DNA from: Promicromonospora iranensis
GTDB taxonomy: Bacteria; Actinomycetota; Actinomycetes; Actinomycetales; Cellulomonadaceae
Assembly: GCF_028994775.1 (NCBI RefSeq)
Contig: NZ_JAJQMN010000008.1
Coordinates: forward strand, 1-64,000
Length of the DNA stretch: 64,000 nucleotides
Reading direction: 5' to 3'
Every line of letters starts with the position of its first letter. Within the stretch, counting starts at the first letter, position 1. Below, one piece after another: positions 17,172-24,706 of the stretch. Under the pieces are notes generated by a model. That model searched no databases. It was not told where the DNA came from and saw only the letters and a list, made by a program, of their open reading frames with translations. Position numbers and translations under genes: made by a program.

Positions 17172-17198
17172 GGTCACATCCTCGGTCTCGGGGGCGTC
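17172..17198 (+). promoter_or_regulatory. ECF41-type promoter for the CMD gene
   Basis: GGTCACA (17172-17178), a 16-base spacer and CGTC (17195-17198) match the ECF41 consensus TGTCACA-N16-CGTC with one mismatch. It reads toward the carboxymuconolactone decarboxylase gene, with a predicted leader of about 75 bases. Confidence 0.7.
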
Positions 17199-17206
17199 AG
17201 GAGTGT

Positions 17207-17233
17207 GACGGCGCGCAGGGCGCCGATGTGACC
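17207..17233 (-). promoter_or_regulatory. ECF41-type promoter for the sigma factor gene
   Basis: On the minus strand GGTCACA (17233-17227), a 16-base spacer and CGTC (17210-17207) give the same motif as the plus-strand copy. It points at the sigma factor start 36 bases downstream, consistent with autoregulation. The two promoters face each other, so their transcripts overlap. Confidence 0.7.
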
Positions 17234-17280
17234 GGCCGGTACGTCCGGCCACGACGTCCGGCCACGACGAGAGGACCGCG

Positions 17281-17802
17281 ATGACCACCGAGACCACCAC
17301 CCACGACTTCGCCCCCGAGGCGTCCACCACCCCGCACCTGCGAACGCTGGCGCCCCGCATGCAGAACCCGGCACTGCTCGTGCCGGGCGCGGTGAAGCAC
17401 CTGAGCGCGCTGGGACAGATCGTCCACGGGCAGGGTGTACCGGCCACCACGCTGGAGCTGGTGCACCTTCGCACCAGCCAGATCAACGGCTGCGCCTGGT
17501 GCATCGACTACGGGATGCGCCAGGCCCGCAAGGCAGGCGAGTCGGAGGACCGGCTCGGCTCGGTCTCCGCATGGCGTGAGTCGCCGTACCTCTCGGAGGC
17601 CGAGTGCGCGGCGATCGAGCTCGCCGAGTCGGTCACGCGGCTCGCGGACAGCTCGGACCCCGTGCCCGACGCCATCTGGAACCGTGCCGCCGAGCACTAC
17701 GACGAGCAGGCGCTCGCGGCGCTGGTGCTCTACATCGGGGTCACCAACGTCTACAACCGCCTCAACGTGACGACCCGCCAGGTCGCCGGCGTGGTCGGCT
17801 GA
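17281..17802 (+). CDS. Carboxymuconolactone decarboxylase/AhpD-family protein
   Basis: A 173-residue all-helical protein of the CMD/AhpD family. LVHLRTSQINGCAWCIDYGM at about residues 60-79 carries the redox-active Cys-x-x-Cys and is followed by the expected His/Tyr-rich helix. NVYNRLNVTTRQ near the end is also typical. AhpD-like members act as alkylhydroperoxidases or thiol-disulfide partners. Members beside ECF41 sigma factors are their usual target, but the physiological substrate is unknown. The ATG follows a GAGAGGA motif. Divergent from the ECF41 gene. Confidence 0.9.
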   Translation: MTTETTTHDFAPEASTTPHLRTLAPRMQNPALLVPGAVKHLSALGQIVHGQGVPATTLELVHLRTSQINGCAWCIDYGMRQARKAGESEDRLGSVSAWRESPYLSEAECAAIELAESVTRLADSSDPVPDAIWNRAAEHYDEQALAALVLYIGVTNVYNRLNVTTRQVAGVVG

Positions 17803-17814
17803 AACACCGCTCGG

Positions 17815-17903
17815 CCGAGCCACCGTTGGTCGAGCAGTCCCGCTGGCCGAGTAGTCCCGCTGGTCGAGCGTGTCGAGACCCCGGTCCCGGCAGGCTCGAC
17901 CAG
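17815..17903. repeat. GGTCGAGC inverted/direct repeat cluster, copy 1
   Basis: Several near-copies of TGGTCGAGC or TGGCCGAG occur in tandem, and CTGGTCGAGC (17860-17869) pairs with GCTCGACCAG (17894-17903). The element fills the gap between the convergent CMD and rarD genes. A relative with the same core is at 31995-32056. Probably a dispersed intergenic repeat that can also act as a bidirectional terminator. Confidence 0.6.
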
Positions 17904-17905
17904 CC

Positions 17906-18808
17906 TCACTCCAGACGGGGCCGAGGAGCCCGGCGGCTCTGGCGGATCCCGTCGATCGTGAGCAGTACGAGCGCCACCCACACCAGGGCGAACCCTGCCC
18001 AGCGCGCTGCAGGCATGTGCTCCCCGAAGACGAGCAGCCCCACGAGGAACTGCAGCGCGGGAGCGAGGTACTGCAGCATGCCGATCACGGACAGCGGCAG
18101 CCGACGCGCGGCGGCGCCGAAGAGCAGCAGCGGCAGCGCCGTCACGATGCCTGCCGACATGAGCAGCAGCACGTGTCCGGTTCCGTGTCCCGTGAAGGTC
18201 CCGGCGCTGCCGAGCCAGACGAGGTACGCGAGCGCGAACGGGACGGCGACCACCGTCTCGACGGCGAGGCCGGGCAGAGCCGGGACGGTACGGCCCACGC
18301 GGTTCTTCACGAGCCCGTAGAGGCCGAAGGAGGCAGCGAGGCACAGCGAGATCCACGGCAGCCCGCCCAGCCCGGTGGACAGCACGACCACCGATGCGGC
18401 GCCGAAGCCGATCGCGATCCACTGCACGGGCCGCAGCCGTTCCCGCAGGACGAGCACGCCGAGCAGCACGGTGACGATCGGGTTGATGAAGTAGCCCAGG
18501 GCGGCGTCGAGCACGCGGTCGCTGAGCACGGCGTACACGTACACGACCCAGTTGACGACGATCAGCGCCGCGGCGACGACGAACGTGCCCAGGATGCGCG
18601 GCGAACGCAGGGCGGTCAGGAAGACGCCCAGCTGGCGCAGCGCGGCGAGCGCGATCAGGCAGAAGAGCAGGCTCCACACGATGCGGTGGGCCACGATCTC
18701 GAGGGCACCCGCCGGCTGGAGCAGCGGGAAGAACAGCGGCATCCCGCCCCAGAGCAGGTAGGCCCCGATGCCAAGGGGCAGACCCCAGCGATCTTGGTGT
18801 TGTGTCAC
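17906..18808 (-). CDS. rarD: EamA-family transporter RarD
   Basis: A 300-residue drug/metabolite-superfamily permease with about ten hydrophobic helices. GAYLLWGGMPLFFPLLQPAG at about residues 16-35, VVNWVVYVYAVLSDRVLDAA at about 82-101 and LGYFINPIVTVLLGVLVLRE directly after are diagnostic of RarD. The substrate is not firmly known; the family was named from chloramphenicol sensitivity in Pseudomonas. It stands alone, upstream of tRNA-Tyr and transcribed away from it. Confidence 0.92.
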   Translation of the reverse strand: MTQHQDRWGLPLGIGAYLLWGGMPLFFPLLQPAGALEIVAHRIVWSLLFCLIALAALRQLGVFLTALRSPRILGTFVVAAALIVVNWVVYVYAVLSDRVLDAALGYFINPIVTVLLGVLVLRERLRPVQWIAIGFGAASVVVLSTGLGGLPWISLCLAASFGLYGLVKNRVGRTVPALPGLAVETVVAVPFALAYLVWLGSAGTFTGHGTGHVLLLMSAGIVTALPLLLFGAAARRLPLSVIGMLQYLAPALQFLVGLLVFGEHMPAARWAGFALVWVALVLLTIDGIRQSRRAPRPRLE

Positions 18809-18884
18809 GCCGTCACGATAGGTCTCGCGCGTCGGTCCCGATCACGGCGGGCGCTGTGGGGCTCGTCACCAGACCGGGCCGGTT

Positions 18885-18920
18885 TTCGATTTCTCGCGAG
18901 GGCCAGGAGGGCGCTATGGT
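18885..18920 (+). promoter_or_regulatory. tRNA-Tyr promoter
   Basis: Upstream box TTCGATTTC (18885-18893), -35-like TTCTCG (18891-18896), 18-base spacer and -10 TATGGT (18915-18920); the tRNA begins 14 bases later. The block TTCGATTTCnCGCGAGG is shared with the tRNA-Thr promoter. Confidence 0.6.
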
Positions 18921-18933
18921 TGGGCTCGTTCAC

Positions 18934-19015
18934 GGCTGGTTGCCCGAGCGGCCAAAGGGATCTGACTGTAAATCAGACGGCTCAGCCTTCGGGGGTTCGA
19001 ATCCCTCACCAGCCA
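18934..19015 (+). tRNA. tRNA-Tyr (GTA)
   Basis: An 82-base class II tRNA with a long variable arm. Acceptor GGCTGGT pairs with ACCAGCC (19008-19014), the anticodon loop in CTGACTGTAAATCAG gives GTA, and the T-arm is GGGGGTTCGAATCCCTC. CCA is not encoded. A strong terminator follows. Confidence 0.97.
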
Positions 19016-19026
19016 CGTGACTCACA

Positions 19027-19066
19027 AGTAGGGCCTGACCAGCGGAAACGCCGGTCAGGCCCTACT
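19027..19066 (+). terminator. Terminator after tRNA-Tyr
   Basis: A perfect 14-bp stem, AGTAGGGCCTGACC (19027-19040) with its complement (19053-19066) and a 12-base loop containing GGAAA. Confidence 0.7.
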
Positions 19067-19098
19067 GCGGTTATGGGCTGGCTCTGTGGAGGGTTCCG

Positions 19099-19120
19099 TG
19101 CCGCCCCGGTGAGGCGGCAC
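19099..19120 (-). terminator. Hairpin after the secreted Ig-like protein gene
   Basis: GTGCCGCC (19099-19106) and GGCGGCAC (19113-19120), an 8-bp stem 11 bases beyond the minus-strand stop codon at 19131. Confidence 0.5.
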
Positions 19121-19130
19121 CTCGTTCACG

Positions 19131-20609
19131 TCAGCGGACGGTCACTCTCGCCGTGTCGGTCGAGCCCAGGTACGTCGTGGTGGTTCCCGCATACTTCGCG
19201 GTCCAGAGCCCCGACGAGGTGGCCCCGACGCGAGTCCGGAACTTGCCGTCCCAGTCGGTCCTCACGGACCGTACGTAACGTGTCGGCGCGGGGCCGGCCG
19301 GGTTGAAGTACAGACGCACACTGGTACGCGCTGCGGGCTGGTAGGACGCTCGGTTCGACTGATCGACCGAGATCTTCCGGAGCTTGCCCTGCACCGCGTA
19401 CTGCTGACCCCTTGCCGGCGTGCTCGTGGAGAGCCTCGCATCGAGGATGGTGCTCCGGCGGACGACGAACGGGGTCATCGCCACCGGTCCGATGAAGTGC
19501 CAGTCGTAGTCGTTCCCGCCTGATCCGTAGTACACCTTGGCGTCGGACACGGCCCCGATCGTGTGCATTCCCGCGCTCGTGAACGCGGGGAAATGAACCT
19601 TCCCGGTGTAGTGGCCGCCGGACACCTGGCGGAGATCCCCGAACGATGTCTCCCGCCGCGCGACGTTCCAGCTCTCGAGGAACGCGCCCGTGTCCCAGAC
19701 GACGGACCTGCCGTTGTGCCGGAACCGTACGTCCACCTGCATCGTCGCGCCCCTGAGCGTCATGTCGATGTCGGACGCCGTCACCGTTGTGGAGTACGAC
19801 GTCCCGCTCACCTTCTGGGTATAGGTGGCAGCGTGCTTGCCGCGCGAGAAGTTCGACATGGTCACGCTCGCCGACGACGGTGTGTACTGCGAACCGCCGG
19901 CGAACCGGATCTCCCACGTACCGGGACCGTTGTTCTCGAACGAAGTACTGAACTTGCCCGTCGAACCGAGCGTGAGGGTCTTCCTGCGGACCGCGCTGGT
20001 CGAGCCCTTCGGCGTGAACCACAAGCCGATCTGTGCACCCCGCGCGGCGTGATAGCTGTCCCTGACGAACCATTCGAGGCCTCCGCTGACCTGGTACGCC
20101 TTGCCCTTGAGCGGCATGCCGGGCTTCACCTCGATCCACGGACGCGTCTCGCGGGTGACCGTGAAGCTCGTGACCTTGTTGTGCTCGAAGGTCGCCGTCG
20201 CACCGTCGACCGTCGTGGTCGCACCCAGGTACACGTCGAACGTCCCCGTCGCCGCTCCACCCGTGGTGAACGTGGCGTACTCGCGGGTACCTGCGCTGTA
20301 GCCGTACAGCGCCAAGGTTTGGCTGTCGCCGCTGGCTCGGTGTGTCACGACCACGGTGTTCCCGTGACCCTCGGCCGTCACGGTGGCGGTCGGGCTCGCA
20401 TAGCCGACGAAGATCGTGACGGACTTGCCCCACTGAGGTACCGAGGCATCGCCGACGGACACGGTCGCTGTGACGGTGTGGTCACCAGCGGTGGTGGTGA
20501 CGGTGCCTTGGCGGACGTCCGCTGCGGCGGGCTGGCCGGTTGCCACGAGCATTCCGGCGATCAGAGCGATCGCAGCGGTGCTCGCGGCATGGCGATGGTG
20601 TCTCGGCAT
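19131..20609 (-). CDS. Secreted protein with Ig-like/beta-rich repeats, unknown function
   Basis: A 492-residue exported protein. A signal peptide (STAAIALIAGMLVATGQPAA then ADV, about residues 10-33) precedes a Ser/Thr/Gly-rich chain of beta-strand-like segments and no catalytic motif that I can see. Several units end in patterns such as YAGTTTTYLGSTDTARVTVR and GRFRTR/GKFSTSF-like turns, resembling the Ig-like repeat domains of actinobacterial surface proteins. There is no LPXTG sorting signal or C-terminal membrane anchor, so it is probably released or held non-covalently. It stands alone between tRNA genes. Function is unknown. Confidence 0.7.
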   Translation of the reverse strand: MPRHHRHAASTAAIALIAGMLVATGQPAAADVRQGTVTTTAGDHTVTATVSVGDASVPQWGKSVTIFVGYASPTATVTAEGHGNTVVVTHRASGDSQTLALYGYSAGTREYATFTTGGAATGTFDVYLGATTTVDGATATFEHNKVTSFTVTRETRPWIEVKPGMPLKGKAYQVSGGLEWFVRDSYHAARGAQIGLWFTPKGSTSAVRRKTLTLGSTGKFSTSFENNGPGTWEIRFAGGSQYTPSSASVTMSNFSRGKHAATYTQKVSGTSYSTTVTASDIDMTLRGATMQVDVRFRHNGRSVVWDTGAFLESWNVARRETSFGDLRQVSGGHYTGKVHFPAFTSAGMHTIGAVSDAKVYYGSGGNDYDWHFIGPVAMTPFVVRRSTILDARLSTSTPARGQQYAVQGKLRKISVDQSNRASYQPAARTSVRLYFNPAGPAPTRYVRSVRTDWDGKFRTRVGATSSGLWTAKYAGTTTTYLGSTDTARVTVR

Positions 20610-20760
20610 GGCCGAAGGATGGCACTGTGCTACAGCACTCCACCACCGTCCAAGCCGGTTTCACCGGGTGATTTGACCGTGACGGCCCCGCGCCTGCGCC
20701 GTGTCCTCCCTCGCCCCCGGTAGGTCGGTGAGCGACCGATCAACGACGCGGCGTACTTCA

Positions 20761-20802
20761 CACCCGATTCGATTTCACGCGAGGCCGGAGGGCATGTAGA
20801 GT
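20761..20802 (+). promoter_or_regulatory. tRNA-Thr promoter
   Basis: CACCCGATTCGATTTCAC (20761-20778) contains -35-like TTCACG (20774-20779), followed by a 17-base spacer and -10 TAGAGT (20797-20802); the tRNA starts 11 bases later. The upstream box also occurs at the rpsL promoter and in part at tRNA-Tyr. Confidence 0.65.
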
Positions 20803-20812
20803 CTTCCTCGCC

Positions 20813-20885
20813 GCCCCGATAGCTCAGTCGGCAGAGCGTCTCCATGGTAAGGAGAAGGTCAAGGGTTCGATTCCCTTTCGGGGCT
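20813..20885 (+). tRNA. tRNA-Thr (GGT)
   Basis: A 73-base cloverleaf. Acceptor GCCCCGA pairs with TCGGGGC (20878-20884), the D-arm is AGCTCAGTCGGCAGAGC, anticodon stem TCTCC/GGAGA encloses ATGGTAA (anticodon GGT), and the T-loop is TTCGATT. CCA is not encoded. Confidence 0.97.
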
Positions 20886-20971
20886 CTGTGATCGACGCGG
20901 GGTCGTCCGTCCTTCTTTCCGGTTCGCCGGTGGGGGAACAACGGCGGATGGCCTCGCGTTCCGTCACGCGC

Positions 20972-21048
20972 GGCGGGGTAGCTCAGCTGGTCAGAGCGCA
21001 CGACTCATAATCGTGAGGTCGCGGGTTCGAGCCCCGCCCTCGCTACCA
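20972..21048 (+). tRNA. tRNA-Met (CAT), elongator
   Basis: A 74-base cloverleaf plus encoded CCA (21046-21048). Acceptor GGCGGGG pairs with CCTCGCT through two G-U pairs, anticodon stem CACGA/TCGTG encloses CTCATAA (anticodon CAT), and the T-arm is GCGGGTTCGAGCCCCGC. The absence of the C1:A72 mismatch and of the GGG/CCC anticodon stem argues for the elongator form. Confidence 0.95.
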
Positions 21049-21131
21049 AGCAAGTACATCCGTTCGGCGTCCCTTGCCGGACGACGAGAAGACACATGGC
21101 GCCTCCCTCTCGAGGCGCGGAGGTGAGAGCC

Positions 21132-21302
21132 ATGGCAAGCAAGAGTGCGGACGTTCGCCCGAAGATCACGCTCGCATGCGTGGACTGCAAGGAGCGGAAC
21201 TACATCACCAAGAAGAACCGCCGGAACGACCCTGACCGCCTGGAGCTGGCGAAGTTCTGCCCGCGCTGTGGCAAGCACACGTCGCACCGCGAGACTCGCT
21301 GA
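21132..21302 (+). CDS. rpmG: 50S ribosomal protein L33
   Basis: A 56-residue L33 of the large ribosomal subunit. It has zinc-type pairs CVDCKERNY and CPRCGKH (four Cys), so it is the Cys-containing form. The ATG at 21132 is preceded by GGAGGTGAG; an upstream in-frame ATG at 21096 would add 12 non-conserved residues. Placement just after tRNA-Met and before the HadA/HadB-type dehydratase genes is the standard actinobacterial order. Confidence 0.97.
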   Translation: MASKSADVRPKITLACVDCKERNYITKKNRRNDPDRLELAKFCPRCGKHTSHRETR

Positions 21303-21327
21303 GTCTCGGTAGCTGGTTCACACCGAC

Positions 21328-21813
21328 GTGGCGAACGCTGACTTCGAGGGCCGGGTCTACCCGGCCAACGCCCCCTACTCCGTAGGTCGCGAGAAGATCC
21401 GCGAGTTCGCCACAGCTGTCGGTGCCACCCACCCCGCGCACCACGATCTCGTGGCAGCGCGGGGTCTGGGCTATCTGGACCTGGTCGCTCCGCCGACCTT
21501 TGCCGTGATCGTGGCGCAGCGCGCCGAGTCGCAGTACATCAGCGACCCCGCGGCCGATATCGACTTCTCGCGTGTCGTCCACGCGGACGAACGCTTCACG
21601 CACCACCGCCCGATCGTCGCCGGCGACGAGCTCACGACGGTGCTGCACGTGGACCGGATCGTCTCCCGCGGGGCCATCAGCATGGTGACCACGCGGTGCG
21701 AGATCTACGCGGTGCCGGAGAGCGTCGAGGTGCCGTCACCCGAGGCCGAGTCCCCGGGCGAGCACGTCGCCACCGTCACCTCCACGCTCGCCATCCGAGG
21801 TGAGGACGCATGA
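21328..21813 (+). CDS. hadA: MaoC-like (FAS1-type) dehydratase subunit, HadA-like
   Basis: A 161-residue hot-dog-fold protein with an N-terminal MaoC-like dehydratase domain (YSVGREKIREFATAVGATHP then AHHDLVAARGLGYLDLVAPP, about residues 13-53). It pairs with the next gene product as the two halves of a (3R)-hydroxyacyl-thioester dehydratase, a step in fatty-acid elongation. In mycobacteria HadA/HadC pair with HadB in the FAS-II system. This window gives no sign that the host makes mycolic acids, so a more general lipid role is likely. GTG start. Its stop overlaps the next start (ATGA). Confidence 0.88.
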   Translation: MANADFEGRVYPANAPYSVGREKIREFATAVGATHPAHHDLVAARGLGYLDLVAPPTFAVIVAQRAESQYISDPAADIDFSRVVHADERFTHHRPIVAGDELTTVLHVDRIVSRGAISMVTTRCEIYAVPESVEVPSPEAESPGEHVATVTSTLAIRGEDA

Positions 21814-22232
21814 GCCGCCCCGACATCGCCGCCCTCGCCGTCGGCGACGTGATCGGAACGCGCACCGTCACCTTCGACCGCGCGGACCTCGTCCGTTACG
21901 CGGGCGCCAGCGGTGACTTCAACTCGATCCACTGGAACGACAAGGTCGCCGAGGGTGCGGGCCTGCCCGGCGTCATCGCGCACGGCATGCTCACCATGGG
22001 CAGCGTCGTGGGCCTGGTCTCGGAGTGGGCGGGCGACCCGGGCGCCGTCGTCGACTACCAGACGCGGTTCACCAAGCCCGTCGAGGTCCCCAACCCGGGC
22101 ACCGCTTCGATCGAGGTCACGGCCACGATCGGCGTGATCGACGCCGACGCCGGAACCGTGCGCGTCGACCTCGCCGTCACCGTCGACGGTGCAAAGGTCC
22201 TGGGCCGCACCCAGGTGCTCGTCCGCCTCTGA
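21810..22232 (+). CDS. hadB: MaoC family dehydratase, HadB-like
   Basis: A 140-residue single hot-dog MaoC dehydratase. The hydratase-2 motif YAGASGDFNSIHWNDKVAEG at about residues 30-49 contains the catalytic Asp and His, followed by GVIAHGMLTMGSVVGLV. It starts at the ATG that overlaps the HadA-like stop codon by four bases, so the two subunits are translationally coupled. A hairpin terminator follows. Confidence 0.92.
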   Translation: MSRPDIAALAVGDVIGTRTVTFDRADLVRYAGASGDFNSIHWNDKVAEGAGLPGVIAHGMLTMGSVVGLVSEWAGDPGAVVDYQTRFTKPVEVPNPGTASIEVTATIGVIDADAGTVRVDLAVTVDGAKVLGRTQVLVRL

Positions 22233-22244
22233 CGCTCCCGCGTT

Positions 22245-22274
22245 CCTACGGGTCACAGGTTTTTAACCCGTAGG
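22245..22274 (+). terminator. Terminator after the HadAB-like genes
   Basis: CCTACGGGT (22245-22253) and ACCCGTAGG (22266-22274), a perfect 9-bp stem with a 12-base loop followed by TCTTCTC, 12 bases after the hadB stop codon. Confidence 0.65.
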
Positions 22275-22306
22275 TCTTCTCATGCGCCCGTGGATCGGGT
22301 GTGATT

Positions 22307-22339
22307 CTCTCGTCCAGCATGTAGGGCTGACGAGAGGAT
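22307..22339 (+). promoter_or_regulatory. Hairpin covering the ribosome site of the amidase gene
   Basis: CTCTCGTC (22307-22314) is complementary to GACGAGAG (22329-22336). The 3' arm contains most of the GAGAGGA ribosome-binding site (22332-22338) of the GTG-start amidase gene at 22346. Folding would hide the ribosome site. No known riboswitch consensus is visible. Confidence 0.45.
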
Positions 22340-22345
22340 CTCCGC

Positions 22346-24601
22346 GTGACGTCACGACGGCGCAGCACGGCCCTGGCCACGGCGGCCGGGTTGCTACTTC
22401 CACTCCTACCCCTCTCGGCGGCCAACGCGGCCCCGACGGCGACGGGATCCGACGGCGGAGGGGTGACCTGCACCGCCGTCCTCGCAGCAGGTTCGCTCGA
22501 CGAGGCGTTCACGGCGGCCGCCGAGGCCACCGGCGTGCCGGAGGACCTGCTCAAGGCGGTGTCGTACATGGAGTCGCGCTGGGACCAGCACGCCGGCCAG
22601 GTCAGCGCCGACGGCGGCTACGGGGTGTTCAACCTCCACGGCGGCACGGCGGCCGGCCACGCGCACGGCGACGGGCTGCCGCTCTCCGCGGTGAACGACA
22701 AGGCGGGTCCTGCCCACGAGGGGACCCCCGAGCTCACCCGCGCGGCGCGGCTCACCGGTCTCGACGAGGAGACTCTCAAGGCCGGGTCGCAGGCCAACGT
22801 GTGCGGCGGAGCGGCGCTGCTCGCGTCCTACCAGGCCCAGGCGGTGCGCGACGGCGCGGTCGACGCCGAGCCGGGCGGAACGACGTCGGAAGGTCTGGGG
22901 GAGTGGCAGAACGCGGTGTCCCGCATGAGCGACGTCGAGGGTTTCGCTACACAGGTGTACACAATCCTCCGAGAGGGTGCCGGAACGACCACCCCGGCCG
23001 ACGGTGCGGTGATCCTCACGGGTAACCGGGACGTCGCCGTGCCGCGGGCCGCGAGCACGAGCGACCCGGAGGCGGACTGCCCCGTGGACCTGGGCTGCGA
23101 GTGGCTGCCCGCTCCGTACGAGAAGGCCTCGCCGGACCTCCCGGACAACACCGGGGACTACGGCAACCATGACCAGGCTGACCGCACCGGCGCGGGCGGG
23201 CCATCCCTCGACTACATCCTGATCCACGACACCGAGACGGCCTACCAGCCCACGGTCAACCTGGTGCAGGACCCGTCCTACCTGGCGTGGAACTACACGC
23301 TGCGGTCCTCGGACGGGCACGTGGCGAACCACCTCGACCCGGCCGACGTCGGCTGGCACGCGGGCAACTGGTTCATGAACATGCACTCCATCGGTCTGGA
23401 GCACGAGGGCTGGGCCGGTACGGGGGCCTGGTACACGGAGGCGATGTACCAGTCGTCGGCGGCGCTGGTGCGGCACCTGGCGGCGGAGCACGACATCCCG
23501 CTCGACCGGGCGCACGTCATCGGGCACGACCAGGTGCCGGGCATCCTGCCCGGGTACACCAAGAACGTGCACTGGGACCCGGGCCCGTACTGGGACTGGG
23601 ACCACTACTTCGAGCTGCTCGGCGCCCCGATCGGCGGTGACCTGGAGACGACGACGAACGTCGCGCCGGGCGACGTCGTCGAGGTGCGCACGGGCTACGC
23701 CGACAACCCGAACACCGTGACGGGCTGCCAGCAGGCGTCGCCGGGGTCGGGCGCCTGCGTCGAGGGCGCCGGGACGAACTTCCGGTACCTGCGGCAGGCG
23801 CCGTCGGCCGATGCCCCGCTGGCGAAGGACCCGGGCTGGAAGCCGGACGGTGCCGACGGCACGACCTACGCGAGCGACGTCAGCGCGCGCGTGCAGTCCG
23901 GGCACAAGCTCGTCGTGGACCGGGTGGAGGGCGACTGGCTGGGCGTGTGGTGGGCCGGCTCGCTGGCCTGGCTGCACAACCCCGCCGAACGGCCGGTCGT
24001 CGTGCCGGCGACCGCGAAGACGATCACCGTCACGGGCGACGCACCGGCGCCGGTCTTCGGCAGGGCGTATCCGGAGGCGGCAGCGTACGAGGAGCACCCG
24101 GACGTCCCGGTGCAGCCGGTCACGCCCATCGAGTACCAGGTGGGCACGGAGCAGACATACGCGGTGGCCGACGACCACGTGGCCTCCGACTACTACCGGG
24201 CCACCACGTTCGACGGCTCGGGGCCGGGTGACCGCACGGTGGTCCGCGGCGACGACGTGTACTACCAGGTCTGGCTGGCGCACCGGCACGTGTTCGTCAA
24301 CGCCGCCGACGTCGAGCTGCACGACCCGGTGGTCGCCGACGTGACGGGGCCGAGCATCGAGGGCCGGGCCAAGCCCGGCAAGGTCCTGACGGCCGACGCC
24401 GGAACGTATCTCCCGGACGACGTCGACGTCAGCTACCAGTGGCTGCGTGACGGCGAGCCGGTGCGCCGGGCGACCGCATCCTGGTACCTGGTGACGGGGC
24501 GCGACCTGGGAGCCGAGATCTCGGTCCGGGTGACGGTCTCCGCGGAGGGGCACACGTCGGCGTCGTACACCTCGGAACCGCGGGAGGTCCCGGGCCGGTA
24601 G
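22346..24601 (+). CDS. Secreted N-acetylmuramoyl-L-alanine amidase (Amidase_2/PGRP)
   Basis: A 751-residue exported wall hydrolase. A Sec/Tat-like signal peptide (residues 1-28, with RRR and a Leu-rich core) is followed by a lysozyme-fold-like region (about 50-200: VPEDLLKAVSYMESRWDQHA, DGGYGVFNLHGG). The zinc amidase domain (about 285-430) carries YILIHDTET, GWHAGNWFMNMHSIGLEHEG, RAHVIGHDQVPGI and VHWDPGPYWDW, supplying the His/Asp ligands. The last part (about 665-750) is an Ig-like module (YQWLRDGEPVRRATASWYLV). It probably cleaves the bond between muramic acid and the peptide stem. GTG start. Its ribosome site lies in a possible hairpin. Confidence 0.9.
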   Translation: MTSRRRSTALATAAGLLLPLLPLSAANAAPTATGSDGGGVTCTAVLAAGSLDEAFTAAAEATGVPEDLLKAVSYMESRWDQHAGQVSADGGYGVFNLHGGTAAGHAHGDGLPLSAVNDKAGPAHEGTPELTRAARLTGLDEETLKAGSQANVCGGAALLASYQAQAVRDGAVDAEPGGTTSEGLGEWQNAVSRMSDVEGFATQVYTILREGAGTTTPADGAVILTGNRDVAVPRAASTSDPEADCPVDLGCEWLPAPYEKASPDLPDNTGDYGNHDQADRTGAGGPSLDYILIHDTETAYQPTVNLVQDPSYLAWNYTLRSSDGHVANHLDPADVGWHAGNWFMNMHSIGLEHEGWAGTGAWYTEAMYQSSAALVRHLAAEHDIPLDRAHVIGHDQVPGILPGYTKNVHWDPGPYWDWDHYFELLGAPIGGDLETTTNVAPGDVVEVRTGYADNPNTVTGCQQASPGSGACVEGAGTNFRYLRQAPSADAPLAKDPGWKPDGADGTTYASDVSARVQSGHKLVVDRVEGDWLGVWWAGSLAWLHNPAERPVVVPATAKTITVTGDAPAPVFGRAYPEAAAYEEHPDVPVQPVTPIEYQVGTEQTYAVADDHVASDYYRATTFDGSGPGDRTVVRGDDVYYQVWLAHRHVFVNAADVELHDPVVADVTGPSIEGRAKPGKVLTADAGTYLPDDVDVSYQWLRDGEPVRRATASWYLVTGRDLGAEISVRVTVSAEGHTSASYTSEPREVPGR

Positions 24602-24622
24602 AGCGGTCGCGGGGGCGACACC

Positions 24623-24687
24623 ACGCACGCGGGGTGCGTTGCGCTCGGTAGACCTTGTCTACTCTGCGCAACGCACCCCGCGTGCGT
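24623..24687. terminator. Long perfect palindrome between convergent genes
   Basis: A 22-bp perfect stem (24623-24644 with 24666-24687) encloses a second stem, GTAGAC (24648-24653) with GTCTAC (24657-24662), and a 3-base loop. It lies between the stop codons of the amidase and C39 peptidase genes and can work in both directions. Confidence 0.75.
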
Positions 24688-24706
24688 ACGTGCTTCCTCC
24701 GACCGG

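Noticed and set aside
18934-21048. tRNA-Tyr, tRNA-Thr or tRNA-Met as island attachment site
   Set aside because: I found no second copy of their 3' ends elsewhere in the window, and no integrase lies beside them.
22233-22345. c-di-AMP (ydaO-type) riboswitch before the amidase gene
   Set aside because: The gap is too short and lacks the conserved blocks; only two simple hairpins are present.
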